Source: Sphingomonas natans | Lineage (GTDB): Bacteria > Pseudomonadota > Alphaproteobacteria > Sphingomonadales > Sphingomonadaceae | Direction of reading: 5' to 3' | Length of the DNA stretch: 64,000 nt | NCBI RefSeq assembly: GCF_030546695.1 | Contig: NZ_JAUOTP010000003.1 | Coordinates: forward strand, 248,001 to 312,000 | Shown here: in pieces, positions 16,696-25,919 of the stretch | Numbering within the stretch: position 1 is the first letter of the stretch | Layout: every line of letters begins with the position of its first letter | Translations under genes and position numbers: made by a program | Notes under the pieces: generated by a model | Seen by the model: the letters and a program-made list of their open reading frames with translations, nothing else | Database searches by the model: none | What the model was told of the DNA's origin: nothing

Positions 16696-17943
16696 TTGGG
16701 CCCCGGTTCGTTGAGCACGGTCGCGGGACACCCGCTACGCCTATTGGCTGGACTGGCCATAGGCTTGGCAGCCGGCATGACGCTCAGCGGATCGCCGCAA
16801 AAAGCTATAGGGCAAATACTTCTGCCGCTGGGAAGTTTGTGGCTCGACGCGCTAACAATGACCGTAGTGCCGCTTGTTTTCGGTCTGCTCGTAGTCGGGG
16901 TGGCTTCCGCCTCACGCAGCGCTGCCGCAGGCGGCACGGCTACGCGCGCGCTAGCGATCTTCGCTTTGATGTTAGCCGCCGCGTGCTTGTCCGCAGCGTT
17001 CCTCGCTGAAGGTCTGTTACAGCTGTGGCCGGTCGCGGCCGCCAACCTGAACATTGGCGGCGGACCCGCGGCGGTGGTCGCACCGGCGACATGGTATCAC
17101 TCAATCATTCCGCCTAATCCCATCAAGGCGGCCGCGGAGACCGCGATGGTACCGCTGGTCGTGTTCGCCCTATTCTGCGGTTTTGCCACCGCGCGATTAG
17201 AGCCGGGATTAGCCGAGGCGTTACTGCAGCCGTTGCGCGCACTGGTGGAGGCAATGCTAGTGATTGTCAGCTGGGTCTTGGCAGCAGGACCGATTGGCAT
17301 AGCCGCGCTGGCGTTTGGCGCAGGAGCCCGGCTCGGCACCGGTGTTTTCGGCGCGCTTGGGCAATATGTTGTGGTTGTCGCCGCCTGTTGCCTCGCGGCG
17401 ACACTCCTCGCTTATGGTTGGGTCGCAGCGATCGGAAGCAGGTCGCCTCTGAAGTTCGCACGTGCCGCTATGCCGGCGCAAGCAGTAGCGCTCGGTACGC
17501 AATCCTCGCTCGCCACTTTGCCGGTCATGATTGAAGCGGTCGGGAGCCTTGGTCTACGGCGTGAAACCACCGGCATCGTGCTTCCGATGGCCGTTTCGCT
17601 TTTTAGGGCGGCGAGCGCGGCTGCAAACGTGGCGGTCGCCGTATATCTGTCGCACGTCTACCATGTTCCGATGGGGGTCGGTGGGCTGGTGCTCGCGGCC
17701 GCGGTGGCGGTTCCAGTCAGCCTGGGCGCGGTTGGCTTACCAGCGCAAGTCTCTTTCTTCGCAACAATCGCGCCGGTGTGTATCGCAATTGGCGTACCGG
17801 TGATGGCGCTCCCATTGCTTCTGGCGATCGAATCGATCCCGGACCTGTTCAGAACACTGGGCAATGTCACCAACGACATGGCCGCTGCCGTGGTAGCTGA
17901 GCGATGGGCGCCTCCTGAGAGGGCGACCGGTCCTACGTTTTAA
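16696..17943 (+). CDS. DAACS family dicarboxylate/amino-acid:cation symporter
   Basis: A 415-residue glutamate-transporter-homologue-like protein. Landmarks are the early PLGSLWLDALTMTVVPLVFGLLVVG, the hairpin motif GTQSSLATLP (family SSSATLP), the mid-helix ETTGIVLPMAVSLFRAASAAANVAVAVY, and the late NVTNDMAAAVVAE (family NxxxD, substrate carboxylate and cation site). It should import C4-dicarboxylates or acidic amino acids with Na+ or H+. The start is uncertain: no ATG is in frame before 16777, so TTG at 16696 or 16711 is assumed. It follows the APC permease in the same direction after 500 bp. Confidence 0.85.
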   Translation: MGPGSLSTVAGHPLRLLAGLAIGLAAGMTLSGSPQKAIGQILLPLGSLWLDALTMTVVPLVFGLLVVGVASASRSAAAGGTATRALAIFALMLAAACLSAAFLAEGLLQLWPVAAANLNIGGGPAAVVAPATWYHSIIPPNPIKAAAETAMVPLVVFALFCGFATARLEPGLAEALLQPLRALVEAMLVIVSWVLAAGPIGIAALAFGAGARLGTGVFGALGQYVVVVAACCLAATLLAYGWVAAIGSRSPLKFARAAMPAQAVALGTQSSLATLPVMIEAVGSLGLRRETTGIVLPMAVSLFRAASAAANVAVAVYLSHVYHVPMGVGGLVLAAAVAVPVSLGAVGLPAQVSFFATIAPVCIAIGVPVMALPLLLAIESIPDLFRTLGNVTNDMAAAVVAERWAPPERATGPTF

Positions 17944-18200
17944 TCTCGCTCCGTCGTAGGCTGAAAGCGCGCGGCGCCTTAGCGCCCGGCCCCCCACCAA
18001 CTAGGGGCCAGACGCCCAGCGCGCATAGACGTCGTCGTTCCTCGCGCGATTTTCCAACAGTGGTAGGGCCTCACCAGCAAGTCCGCCCGCTGCCAGACGC
18101 TCCCGCTTGATCCGCGACCGTTTCGCGCATGCCTGCCTTAGCCTATCCAATCAGCGACAGGAGGCCGACGCGTGCGCCGGCTCTCTGATGGATCAAAGGA

Positions 18201-21200
18201 TCAAAACTTGGCGCGGATACCAGCGTAGAAGGATCGGCCTTTGTTCTCGAAAAGACCAGTATTGCCGACATTGTCGGAACTGGCCCCGATCCCCGTCGAG
18301 CCGAAGGGACCGAAGCGATCCGTCAGATTGTCGACGCCACCATACACTGCGAAGCCATTGGTAACGGCCAGCTCGGCACGAATGTCGTGATAGAAGACGT
18401 TGCCGTAAAAGCGTGGATCCGAATAATCCGGATTCTCCGGATCGGCACCATTCACCGAATAGGTGTTCTCGGCGGAGCCAAAAACCTGCCTGCCGATCCA
18501 GCGGACCTGATATCCGAACGTGACGTTGCCGCGCGTCGCTTCCAAATTCGCCGTCAGCCGGTCCTTGGGCGTTCCGGCCTCGCTCAGGATCCGGTCCGCA
18601 AGCGTAGGGTCGGTCGGATCCAAGAAGTCGTCACGTTGAAGAAAGCGCGTGTAGTTTGCGCGAAAACCGGCCGTGATGGAGCCGAATGTGTGCCGGTACG
18701 CGAGCTCAGCATCGATGCCGCGTGCCTTGAGCTTTGCGAAATTGAAGGTCGAGGCGAGCAGGGAGTCCTCGAGCACCTGAAAAGGAACTTCGCCCTGCGG
18801 CCCGCCTGTCGCGCCCGCGCGCGTGAAGAGGCTGCAGAATGGATTGTTGAGGTCCGATGCATCGTAGCAATTATTCAGGATCGTTTGGGCATCAATCGAT
18901 GAAATCACCTTGTTTACCGTAATGGTGAAATAGTCGACTGTCAGCGACAGGCCGGAGGCAAACCGAGGAGTGACGACGGCGCCGATCGTATAATTGTCCG
19001 ACGTTTCTTCCGTAAGATTCGGGTTTCCGCCGGAGAGAATGGATAGAGACTGCGTATAGACAAAGTCATAGGTGCCAGGCCGACCCGCGGCGGCGCAATT
19101 GGCTGCCCGCGTCGGCGATCCGGTATTCAAGTTGCGCGCCGAGCAGGGATCGTTAGGCGCTGGCGCAAAATTTTGCCCCTGCGCTGAATATAGCTCGGTC
19201 AGATTGGGCGCTCGGATTGCTCGCGTGTAGCTGCCACGCAGACGGATATCTTCGATCGGTCGCCACACGAGCTGCCCGCCATAAGAGTAGACGGTGCCGG
19301 TGGCTCCTTTGTAATCCGAGATGCGGCCCGAGCCCGTAATCGTTAGTTCCTTGAAGAACGGTTTGTCCTTCAGGATCGGTACGAGGAGTTCTCCGAACAC
19401 TTCTTTTACGGCGAACGAAGGCGCGCTGAACGACGGGATTGCATTATAGAAGGCGTAGCCCTGCTGGGTCAGGTCATCCAACTCGTACTTCAACGTCTCG
19501 CGCCGATACTCGCCGCCAATCGAGAACCCTATCGGGCCGCCGGGCAGCTCGAATAGCTGGCTGAGATCGCCGGAGACGAAGCCGTTGGCAACGAACTGGG
19601 TGATTTTGCCGCTCGCGCGTGACTCAACGTTGACATAGTCGCGCGCGGCTTGACTGAGCGTCCCCTGGCCGAACGGGTTAATAGGAACGCACGCCGCCAC
19701 GTCCGCAGCCAGTAGCGACGGGTTGACAGTGTTTCCCTCCGCGTCCTGAACATAAGCGATCGCGGCCGCAGGATCGACCTGCGAGCGGCAAACGATCTGT
19801 CCGGCAGCGTTGCGGGTGGTGTCGACGCCCAACAGGTAACGTTGCACGTTGACGTTGGAGATTATCAGGTTCTTCTCGTGGTGCTCGCCGTAATTGGCGG
19901 ACACTTCGTAATTCCAGTCGTCGTTGAACCCGCCTCGCACGCCTGCGACCCCGCGATAGGTTTCGCGCGTGATCCGCTCGTCACGAATGCCGAAATCCAG
20001 CCAATTTCGGCGAATGGCAACGCGCGTGGCGTCCGTAGACGTCTGCCCCGCCGCGGTGCGCAATGCTGTAATCTGCGCACGCGACTGCGTTGTCAGATAA
20101 GGGTTGTCGAGGCGGATCATTTCGCGATTGAGATTGCCCGCTCCTGCGGGATCACCGAGCGTGGTCCCCTGGGCGAAGAATGGGCCGCTTTGCGAACCCT
20201 GCGCCTGGGACCGGACGTACTTCGCTTCGAAGAACGGTGTGAACGCGTCCGACACATCGAAATGGCCAAGCGCGTTGATCGAATAGCGGCTCAACCGCGG
20301 TGAAAGAGCCAGCAGTTCGCCCTCACGGCCAGAATAGCCGTTACCCCCAAGGAAGCTGCCATTTGGCGCCAAGCCGACGCGCTGACCGGTTTGTTGGGTG
20401 AGAGCCCCATCGGGCTGAAAGAAGTATACGCAGTTGTAAGCAGCGCCAGTACCATCGCGACCGCAAGCGCCGCCCGGGCTGGCGACGGAATACAGACCTC
20501 CGAGCGAGATCGTCGTGGAGCGGATGTCACGCAGAAATACGCGGTCAGCCGTGGCGTCCGAGCTCGCCCCGGTGTCGGCGTCTACAACCACCAGTCCGTC
20601 CGCTCGGTTCAGTTTAGGGCGCCCCGACGCGAAAAACTTGCCTTGACGTGCATATTCCAAGTTGACGGCGATGTTACCGCGGCCGTCGGAAAAATTCGTG
20701 CCGGCTAACGCCGAGACATATTGATTGCTGCCGTCGCCATACTGGCTGAGGCCGGATTGGCCACGCACCTGGACGCCTTGATAATCCTGCTTGAGCTTAA
20801 AGTTTACAGCGCCGGCAATTGCATCCGACCCATACACAGCCGAGCCATAGCCGGTAACGACGTCGACGCTCTCGATCAGGTCCGTGGGAAGCGTGTTGAT
20901 GTCCGGCGAGACGCCACTGTTCAGCACGTCGCCCGCGACATGACGACGCCCGTTGACGAGGACGAGAGTCCGCGCCGTGCCGAGGTTACGGAGATCGATA
21001 AGATTGAGGCCGCGCGTCCCTAAAAAACGCGTCGATTGCTGTTGACTGAAGGTGGTGGCGAGCTGCGGCAGCTCATTCAAAATGTCACCGACTGAGACCT
21101 TGCCCGTCTGAAAGAGTTCGGCACCGCTCACGGTCGTGATGGGCGCGCCGGACTCTAGATTCGGGCGCCGGATACGCGATCCTGTCACGACGATTGCCGT

Positions 21201-21380
21201 GCTTTCGGCACCGCTTTCATCGGCGCTGGCCCTGGACGGAGCAGTTCCCGGGATACTGGGCGACGAGCCGACGGGCGGCGTATCAGCGCCCGCCGTGGCC
21301 GTTTGTGCACCAGCAACGGGAGGAAATAGAGCCAGCGTGCCTACGAGCGCGCTCGCGGCGAGGAGGGGGGTTTTGGGCAT
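18201..21380 (-). CDS. TonB-dependent receptor 1
   Basis: A 1059-residue outer-membrane receptor. A signal peptide ends at VAGAQ (about 25), a TonB box-like IVVTGSRI is at about 63-70, and the plug domain carries VGDILNELPQL, RGLNLIDLRNLG, TLVLVNGRRHV and GSDAIAGAVNFKLKQD. A long beta-barrel ends in the outer-membrane signature FYAGIRAKF. The plug type (LRNLGTARTLVLVNGRR) is that of the large sphingomonad/Xanthomonas receptors whose ligands are often plant-derived or peptide compounds rather than siderophores. It is convergent with the DAACS gene, and a 630-bp region lies upstream. It looks intact. Confidence 0.93.
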   Translation of the reverse strand: MPKTPLLAASALVGTLALFPPVAGAQTATAGADTPPVGSSPSIPGTAPSRASADESGAESTAIVVTGSRIRRPNLESGAPITTVSGAELFQTGKVSVGDILNELPQLATTFSQQQSTRFLGTRGLNLIDLRNLGTARTLVLVNGRRHVAGDVLNSGVSPDINTLPTDLIESVDVVTGYGSAVYGSDAIAGAVNFKLKQDYQGVQVRGQSGLSQYGDGSNQYVSALAGTNFSDGRGNIAVNLEYARQGKFFASGRPKLNRADGLVVVDADTGASSDATADRVFLRDIRSTTISLGGLYSVASPGGACGRDGTGAAYNCVYFFQPDGALTQQTGQRVGLAPNGSFLGGNGYSGREGELLALSPRLSRYSINALGHFDVSDAFTPFFEAKYVRSQAQGSQSGPFFAQGTTLGDPAGAGNLNREMIRLDNPYLTTQSRAQITALRTAAGQTSTDATRVAIRRNWLDFGIRDERITRETYRGVAGVRGGFNDDWNYEVSANYGEHHEKNLIISNVNVQRYLLGVDTTRNAAGQIVCRSQVDPAAAIAYVQDAEGNTVNPSLLAADVAACVPINPFGQGTLSQAARDYVNVESRASGKITQFVANGFVSGDLSQLFELPGGPIGFSIGGEYRRETLKYELDDLTQQGYAFYNAIPSFSAPSFAVKEVFGELLVPILKDKPFFKELTITGSGRISDYKGATGTVYSYGGQLVWRPIEDIRLRGSYTRAIRAPNLTELYSAQGQNFAPAPNDPCSARNLNTGSPTRAANCAAAGRPGTYDFVYTQSLSILSGGNPNLTEETSDNYTIGAVVTPRFASGLSLTVDYFTITVNKVISSIDAQTILNNCYDASDLNNPFCSLFTRAGATGGPQGEVPFQVLEDSLLASTFNFAKLKARGIDAELAYRHTFGSITAGFRANYTRFLQRDDFLDPTDPTLADRILSEAGTPKDRLTANLEATRGNVTFGYQVRWIGRQVFGSAENTYSVNGADPENPDYSDPRFYGNVFYHDIRAELAVTNGFAVYGGVDNLTDRFGPFGSTGIGASSDNVGNTGLFENKGRSFYAGIRAKF

Positions 21381-22013
21381 TTGGTCTCACCAAACCTGAC
21401 GCGCAACGGAGCTGCGCTGATGGCGCATTCTCCCCGCGCGCCTACCGGCGCACAAACGTTAATGTAGCATTCACGTTTCGATGAGGCACTATTGATTAAT
21501 AGTGTCACCGCCAAGGCACAGTTAACATTGCGGAAACATCCCGCTTTCGATAGTTTTCCGGCTTAATTACGCACTGGAAACGACCTCGTTTCGTATGCGA
21601 ATCATTTTATCGCGTGGCGATCGAATTGGGCAGTATCTTCCTGGATCGTCATTCTGACCAGCCCAGCACTTCAACATTCTTATCTTATCTATCCGAGCGG
21701 TTGGGGTATTTTTCAGGTAATTTGTGATGCGGCCAAGACCGTCGTTGGTGCGCGATTAGGTGGCAACCTCGGACGCTCAATACATTTGCGCGACCAGCGA
21801 GCTCTCTCGATAAGACGCCGCTGCTGGCCAGCCCAACCTCCCCTTTAACGTCGCGGGGTTGACCCAAATGTCGACGTTTGGCGCGCTCCCTCAGTTTCCC
21901 GACTGCGGACGCTCTTCAAAAGGCAGCTGCGCAAAGTTCGCGGCTTTTGGCGCCCATTCGACCTAGCTAGCGTTCACGCCATCAGCCCGCGAACCCGTGC
22001 CGATGCTTGGGCG
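21381..22013. other. 633-bp promoter-side region of TonB receptor 1
   Basis: AT-richer than its surroundings near the receptor start (about 21460-21560), as expected for a promoter. It has no supported gene. The 3' end of the PAS/LuxR gene faces this region. Confidence 0.35.
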
Positions 22014-23501
22014 TCAACGTGCTTCGCCGACCCGGCCGCCGATCCCTCGCTCTCGGGCCCAAATTACGGCGGCGCTACGGCGGTTCACCCCGATCTTCGC
22101 GTAGAGGCGCGACACGTGATTGCGGACCGTGTTCCCGGACAGGTCGAGCACGCTGGCAATTGTCTTGTCATCCAGACCTTCGCAAAGCAGCTCCAGCACT
22201 TCGCGTTCGCGCTTGCTCAGCTCCGCAACGGCGGGGACCGTCGCACCGCCCGGTCCACGAAGCGTCGCCAGCTTGTCCATGATGGAGCGGCTGAACCAGC
22301 TGGCATCTTTCATCACGGCGTCGATCGCTTGCACGAGCTCAAGCTCACTATGCCGTCGCGACGTCACGTCTTGATAGAGCCAGAGCACGCATCGCTCACC
22401 TCTCACGTCGATCGCCTCCGCTGAGACGAGACAGTCGATCGGCTTGCCGTCCTTCGGCAAGACGCGAACGTCGCATGTCCGAACACCACCGCGACGCTCG
22501 ATCTCTTCTTCCATCGACCGGCGCAACGCGGCGTCATTCCATAGCTGGAAATCGTCGACGCTCCGACCGACGAGTTCGCCGGCGGCGTGGCCAGACATGC
22601 GCACGAAAGCCTCGTTGACCTCGGCGATGCGGTTGTCGGGTCCGGACGTCACCACCATGGCAACGGGAGCCAGTCGGAACATGGTCGTCGAGCGATGCTC
22701 GCTCGACCTGAGGGCGTGCTCTGCCTTCCGGCGTGGTTCGAGATCCGCGAACGTAAACAGCATGCAGGGCTTGTCGGCGACCTCGATCGGCTGCCCGGCG
22801 AGAATGACCAGCCGCGTCGACCCATCCGGAAGCGGCAGCTCGGACTCGACTTGCGGGATCGTCGCGCCACTCGCGAGACGCTCCGCAACAAACGCGTGCC
22901 GTTCCGCATGCGCGAGGATGTCTAGATCGCGCAAATGCCGGCCTTCGATCGCATCGCGCGGGCAACTGCACAGATCGGCAAAGCCCGCATTGACGCGGAT
23001 GAAGCGTTGATCGGAGAGCCGCACAATAAGCGCCGGTGCCGGGTTTGCCTGGAACATCGCCTCGAACCGCGCTTCCGCATCGTAGCGTTCGGACACGTCC
23101 TGAATGACGAGCGCGAGGCAGTCGGGCTCGCCGCCATCTTCGTCCATCACAACGTCGTGGACTGTATGCGTCCAGCGCGGCTCGTTGGTACCGATCGGTG
23201 CGACCTCAACCACTAGATCGGGAAAGCTCTCCCCCGCAAGCATGCGCATGATGGGATATTCCCGCTTCGTCAGGCGGTGGTGGTTTCGATAGCGCAGGCA
23301 GAAGCGCAGGCAGTAATCGTCGGCAGTTGCCCCAAGCTCCTCGAGCGACGCTACGCCGTGCATCCGCAACGCCGCGCCATTGGCATTGATCAACACGCCG
23401 GACGGATCGACGAGGATCACCCCCGCCGTGAGCCCCGACATCAGCTGTTCGAGGTGGCGAAGCGTCGGCGAACCAGGCCGCCCGATGAGATCATCCGTCA
23501 T
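22014..23501 (-). CDS. three-PAS-domain LuxR-type transcriptional regulator
   Basis: A 495-residue cytoplasmic regulator. The first PAS domain is at about 15-135 (GVILVDPSGVLINANGAAL), the second at about 140-265 (IVRLSDQRFIRVNAGFADL), and the third at about 265-390 (VTSGPDNRIAEVNEAFVRMSG). A C-terminal LuxR helix-turn-helix is at about 420-485 (LSKREREVLELLCEGLDDKTIA, NTVRNHVSRLYAKIGVNRRSAAV). There is no receiver domain or kinase, so it probably senses a small ligand, redox state or light through the PAS domains. It is divergent from the GlsB/YflT stress cluster, its most likely target. The start ATG at 23501 gives a complete first PAS. Confidence 0.88.
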   Translation of the reverse strand: MTDDLIGRPGSPTLRHLEQLMSGLTAGVILVDPSGVLINANGAALRMHGVASLEELGATADDYCLRFCLRYRNHHRLTKREYPIMRMLAGESFPDLVVEVAPIGTNEPRWTHTVHDVVMDEDGGEPDCLALVIQDVSERYDAEARFEAMFQANPAPALIVRLSDQRFIRVNAGFADLCSCPRDAIEGRHLRDLDILAHAERHAFVAERLASGATIPQVESELPLPDGSTRLVILAGQPIEVADKPCMLFTFADLEPRRKAEHALRSSEHRSTTMFRLAPVAMVVTSGPDNRIAEVNEAFVRMSGHAAGELVGRSVDDFQLWNDAALRRSMEEEIERRGGVRTCDVRVLPKDGKPIDCLVSAEAIDVRGERCVLWLYQDVTSRRHSELELVQAIDAVMKDASWFSRSIMDKLATLRGPGGATVPAVAELSKREREVLELLCEGLDDKTIASVLDLSGNTVRNHVSRLYAKIGVNRRSAAVIWARERGIGGRVGEAR

Positions 23502-23712
23502 GACGCGTCAAGGTTCGAGGAGCGTGTGCGTTCCCCCTTTCGCGCTCCTAGCATACGACAAATCTACCAACACAGCCGTGACAACCAGATCAAGCACCGA
23601 GCCCCTGCTCCGAACGCGCAATGAACGTCCGGGCCGTAGGGCTGTTGATGCGGTCCAACCAACCAAGGGCGCGCGGCATTCCGCTGTGCGGCTTGGGGAA
23701 ATGGAGGACATC

Positions 23713-23982
23713 ATGGGTCTCATCATCCTTCTCATTGTCGGCGGACTCATCGGATGGGTCGCCAGCATGATCATGCGGACTGACGGGCAACAGGGCGTCG
23801 TTCTGAATGTCGTGGTCGGCATCGTGGGCGCGCTCATCGCTGGGTTCGTCGTCACGCCGCTGATCGGCGGCGCGCCGATTACGAGCGGCGTCATCAACAT
23901 CCAGACAATCCTGGTCTCGCTCCTGGGCGCCATCGTCCTGCTCGCGATCATCAATCTGGTTCGTCGCGGCTCGGTTCGCTGA
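23713..23982 (+). CDS. GlsB/YeaQ/YmgE family membrane protein
   Basis: An 89-residue small inner-membrane protein with three hydrophobic segments and the family pattern: LIILLIVGGLIGWVASMIM, VVGIVGALIAGFVVTPLIG and LVSLLGAIVLLAIINLVRR. These transglycosylase-associated/GlsB proteins are general stress-response proteins of unknown mechanism. The open frame extends to 23380, but ATG at 23713 has GGAGG five bases upstream and begins the family, so it is preferred. It is first in a plus-strand stress-type cluster. Confidence 0.88.
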   Translation: MGLIILLIVGGLIGWVASMIMRTDGQQGVVLNVVVGIVGALIAGFVVTPLIGGAPITSGVINIQTILVSLLGAIVLLAIINLVRRGSVR

Positions 23983-24000
23983 TCGGCCGCTGACGCTCAG

Positions 24001-24018
24001 GATCATCGGTAGCTTTGC
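24001..24018 (+). repeat. isolated iteron-like sequence
   Basis: GATCATCGGTAGCTTTGC resembles the origin repeats with their 3' extension: GATCATCGGTAGTTATGC at 5373-5390 (two mismatches) and GATCATCGGTAATTTTGC on the minus strand at 5181-5198. It lies between the GlsB-like gene and the next small gene. Confidence 0.4.
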
Positions 24019-24094
24019 GTAGGCGCCGTTCCCGCCTGTCGATCGTTGGGCCGCCCAGCTCGCGACAATGGAACGTGAGTAACAGGAGAGACAG

Positions 24095-24400
24095 ATGCAC
24101 ATGAAGATCTTGGTCGCCGCGATGGCGACCATGCTGGCAACGGGCGCACTCGCCCAGGCTAATACCGGCTCGCATAATCCTGTCGTGAAGGACGCGACCG
24201 CGCGCACGGCCAAGATGGCTGCCGATGGCCGCAACTCCTTCACGGAGTCGCAGGCGCGGGGCCGGATTGAGAAGGCCGGCTACGCAAACGTCGGTAAGCT
24301 TGCCAAGAATAAGAACGGCGTCTGGCAGGGCATGGCTTCCAAGGACGGCGGCAAGGTCAACGTCGGGCTCGACTACAAGGGCAACGTAACCGTCCATTGA
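24095..24400 (+). CDS. small periplasmic protein, PepSY-like
   Basis: A 101-residue secreted protein. A signal peptide ends at GALAQA (about 22). The mature part reads SFTESQARGRIEKAGYANVGKLAKNKNGVWQGMASKDGGKVNVGLDYKGNV, a helix followed by a three-stranded sheet of PepSY/peptidase-inhibitor-like type common in sphingomonads and methylobacteria. Its role is unknown; PepSY-like domains often bind peptides or inhibit proteases in the envelope. AGGAG lies ten bases upstream of the start. It sits between two stress-type genes, suggesting envelope stress. Confidence 0.7.
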   Translation: MHMKILVAAMATMLATGALAQANTGSHNPVVKDATARTAKMAADGRNSFTESQARGRIEKAGYANVGKLAKNKNGVWQGMASKDGGKVNVGLDYKGNVTVH

Positions 24401-24422
24401 TCCCGATACTCGGAGAACGATA

Positions 24423-25052
24423 ATGCCCAAGACAATTACGCGTCTTTTCGACGACTATAGCGACGCCACGACCGCGGTTCGTGATCTCGAGGCGTTTGGC
24501 ATCGATCATAGCAACATCAGTATTGTCGCGAACAATGCGCATGGCGGTCACGGCACCGACGATCACGACGGCGTCAACGACGACGGCGATGTCACCCGCG
24601 GCACTACGACGGGTGCGCTGCTCGGCGGCGCAGGCGGTCTGCTCGCCGGGCTTGGGCTTCTCGCTATTCCCGGCCTGGGTCCGATCGTCGCGGCCGGCTG
24701 GTTGGCCGCCACGGCGGCGGGCGCCGGCATCGGCGCGGTCGGTGGCGCGGCCACCGGTAGCCTCGTGGGCGCGCTCAAGACTGCAGGCCACACCGACGAG
24801 GAGGCCAACGTCTACTCAGAGGGCGTCCGTCGCGGCGGTACGCTCGTCAGCGCCAAGGTTCCGGACGATCAGGCGGCCCAGGCCGAGGCGGTCCTGGATC
24901 GCACCCGGGCGGTCGATATGTCAGCGCGCAGTGCAGCCTATCGCGAGTCCGGTTGGACGACATTCGACGCTGACGCCCCCGCTTATACGAGCGACGAGGT
25001 CGATCGAGAGCGCGGCCGTTACACAACGGCAACAGCTTCGGATCGCTCCTGA
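24423..25052 (+). CDS. general stress protein 17M/YflT-like with glycine-zipper region
   Basis: A 209-residue protein. The N-terminal YflT-like ferredoxin fold (TRLFDDYSDATTAVRDLEAFGIDHSNISIVAN) is followed by a His/Asp-rich linker (HGGHGTDDHDG). A glycine-rich hydrophobic region comes next (LLGGAGGLLAGLGLLAIPGLGPI, GAGIGAVGGAATGSLVGAL). A second fold half ends VSAKVPDDQAAQAEAVLDR. The family is induced by heat or general stress; the glycine zipper suggests membrane association. It starts 22 bp after the previous gene, so an operon is likely, and a perfect hairpin closes it. Confidence 0.82.
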   Translation: MPKTITRLFDDYSDATTAVRDLEAFGIDHSNISIVANNAHGGHGTDDHDGVNDDGDVTRGTTTGALLGGAGGLLAGLGLLAIPGLGPIVAAGWLAATAAGAGIGAVGGAATGSLVGALKTAGHTDEEANVYSEGVRRGGTLVSAKVPDDQAAQAEAVLDRTRAVDMSARSAAYRESGWTTFDADAPAYTSDEVDRERGRYTTATASDRS

Positions 25053-25061
25053 ACTAAACGT

Positions 25062-25090
25062 TGCGTCAGGGTGAGGTTCGCCCTGACGCA
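25062..25090 (+). terminator. hairpin after the stress cluster
   Basis: A perfect 10-bp stem TGCGTCAGGG/CCCTGACGCA with a nine-base loop begins nine bases after the YflT-like stop. A weak T-containing stretch (TCATTCGCTT) follows. Confidence 0.6.
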
Positions 25091-25127
25091 TCATTCGCTT
25101 AAGACGCGCCTACGCCCTGGCGATCCG

Positions 25128-25406
25128 TCAGTACGGATTTCTCCCCCGGCCGACCTCATCAGCAGCAATCTTCGTCACCTGATCCGCGGGACGAGAGGCG
25201 AAAGCAGGCATGGCGCGCAGCGATCCCGAGGTAATGATGGCCACAATGCCGGCGGCATTCAGCTGACGGAGAGTGGCATTGTCGATCAGCGCCGGGGCCC
25301 GATCGCCGCCAAACGCCGTCGATCCGTGACAGCCACCGCAGGTGCCCGCAAAATGGTGTTTTGCAGCGACGAAATCCGCAGCCCGCGTCAGGGATGAGAT
25401 GCGGTC
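25128..25406 (-). pseudogene. truncated c-type cytochrome fragment
   Basis: One minus-strand frame reads RAADFVAAKHHFAGTCGGCHG, with the CxxCH haem site. APALIDNATLRQLNAAGIVAIITSGSLRAMPAF follows, including a Met that could be the distal ligand. An in-frame TAG at 25407-25409 stops the upstream side and no signal peptide exists, so it is a fragment of about 90 residues. It lies beside the beta-propeller/cytochrome pair and may be debris of a related redox system. Confidence 0.6.
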
Positions 25407-25919
25407 CTAGGTGGCAGAGCGATGCGCGATGATGAAGATGGTCAATGCCGTCAGCATCGAGATATCGCTTCATGTCCCAATTCCATTGCTTTAAACGATC
25501 AATGTCTAACCGGCGACGGCACGAAGGGGCAATGTTGCACTACAATTAAAGGATGAGACGCCGCCGTGCACCGGCATGAGAACGAACCTGAGCGGGCCAA
25601 AAGTTGGGCGTCGGCAACAAATCAGAAAATAACGGCCGCATAGCATCTCTTCAAAGGGAATGGCTTTTGGGTTGGAATTTGCCTCACCTGTCCGGCGACC
25701 GAATGCGGCTTAGGCCGTTGATCAGAGCCGCGTCAGGTGATGGCAGTCTCATTCAATGAGAGACTGTGCGGCGAGCCAAACCTTTTGCGTTGCAAATGCT
25801 CGGCTTTCCGCTCTCAATCCATCATCGGCACCGTTTGGGAGATACCGCGTTTCACCACGCCCCTAACGGCAGGACTTTTGCGAGCTGGCCATCGAAGCCA
25901 GACGATAAGAACGGAGAGT
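25407..25919. other. 513-bp upstream region of the propeller/cytochrome operon
   Basis: No supported gene. The open frame preceding the propeller signal peptide (from 25737) has no protein-like character and is best read as leader. Confidence 0.35.
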
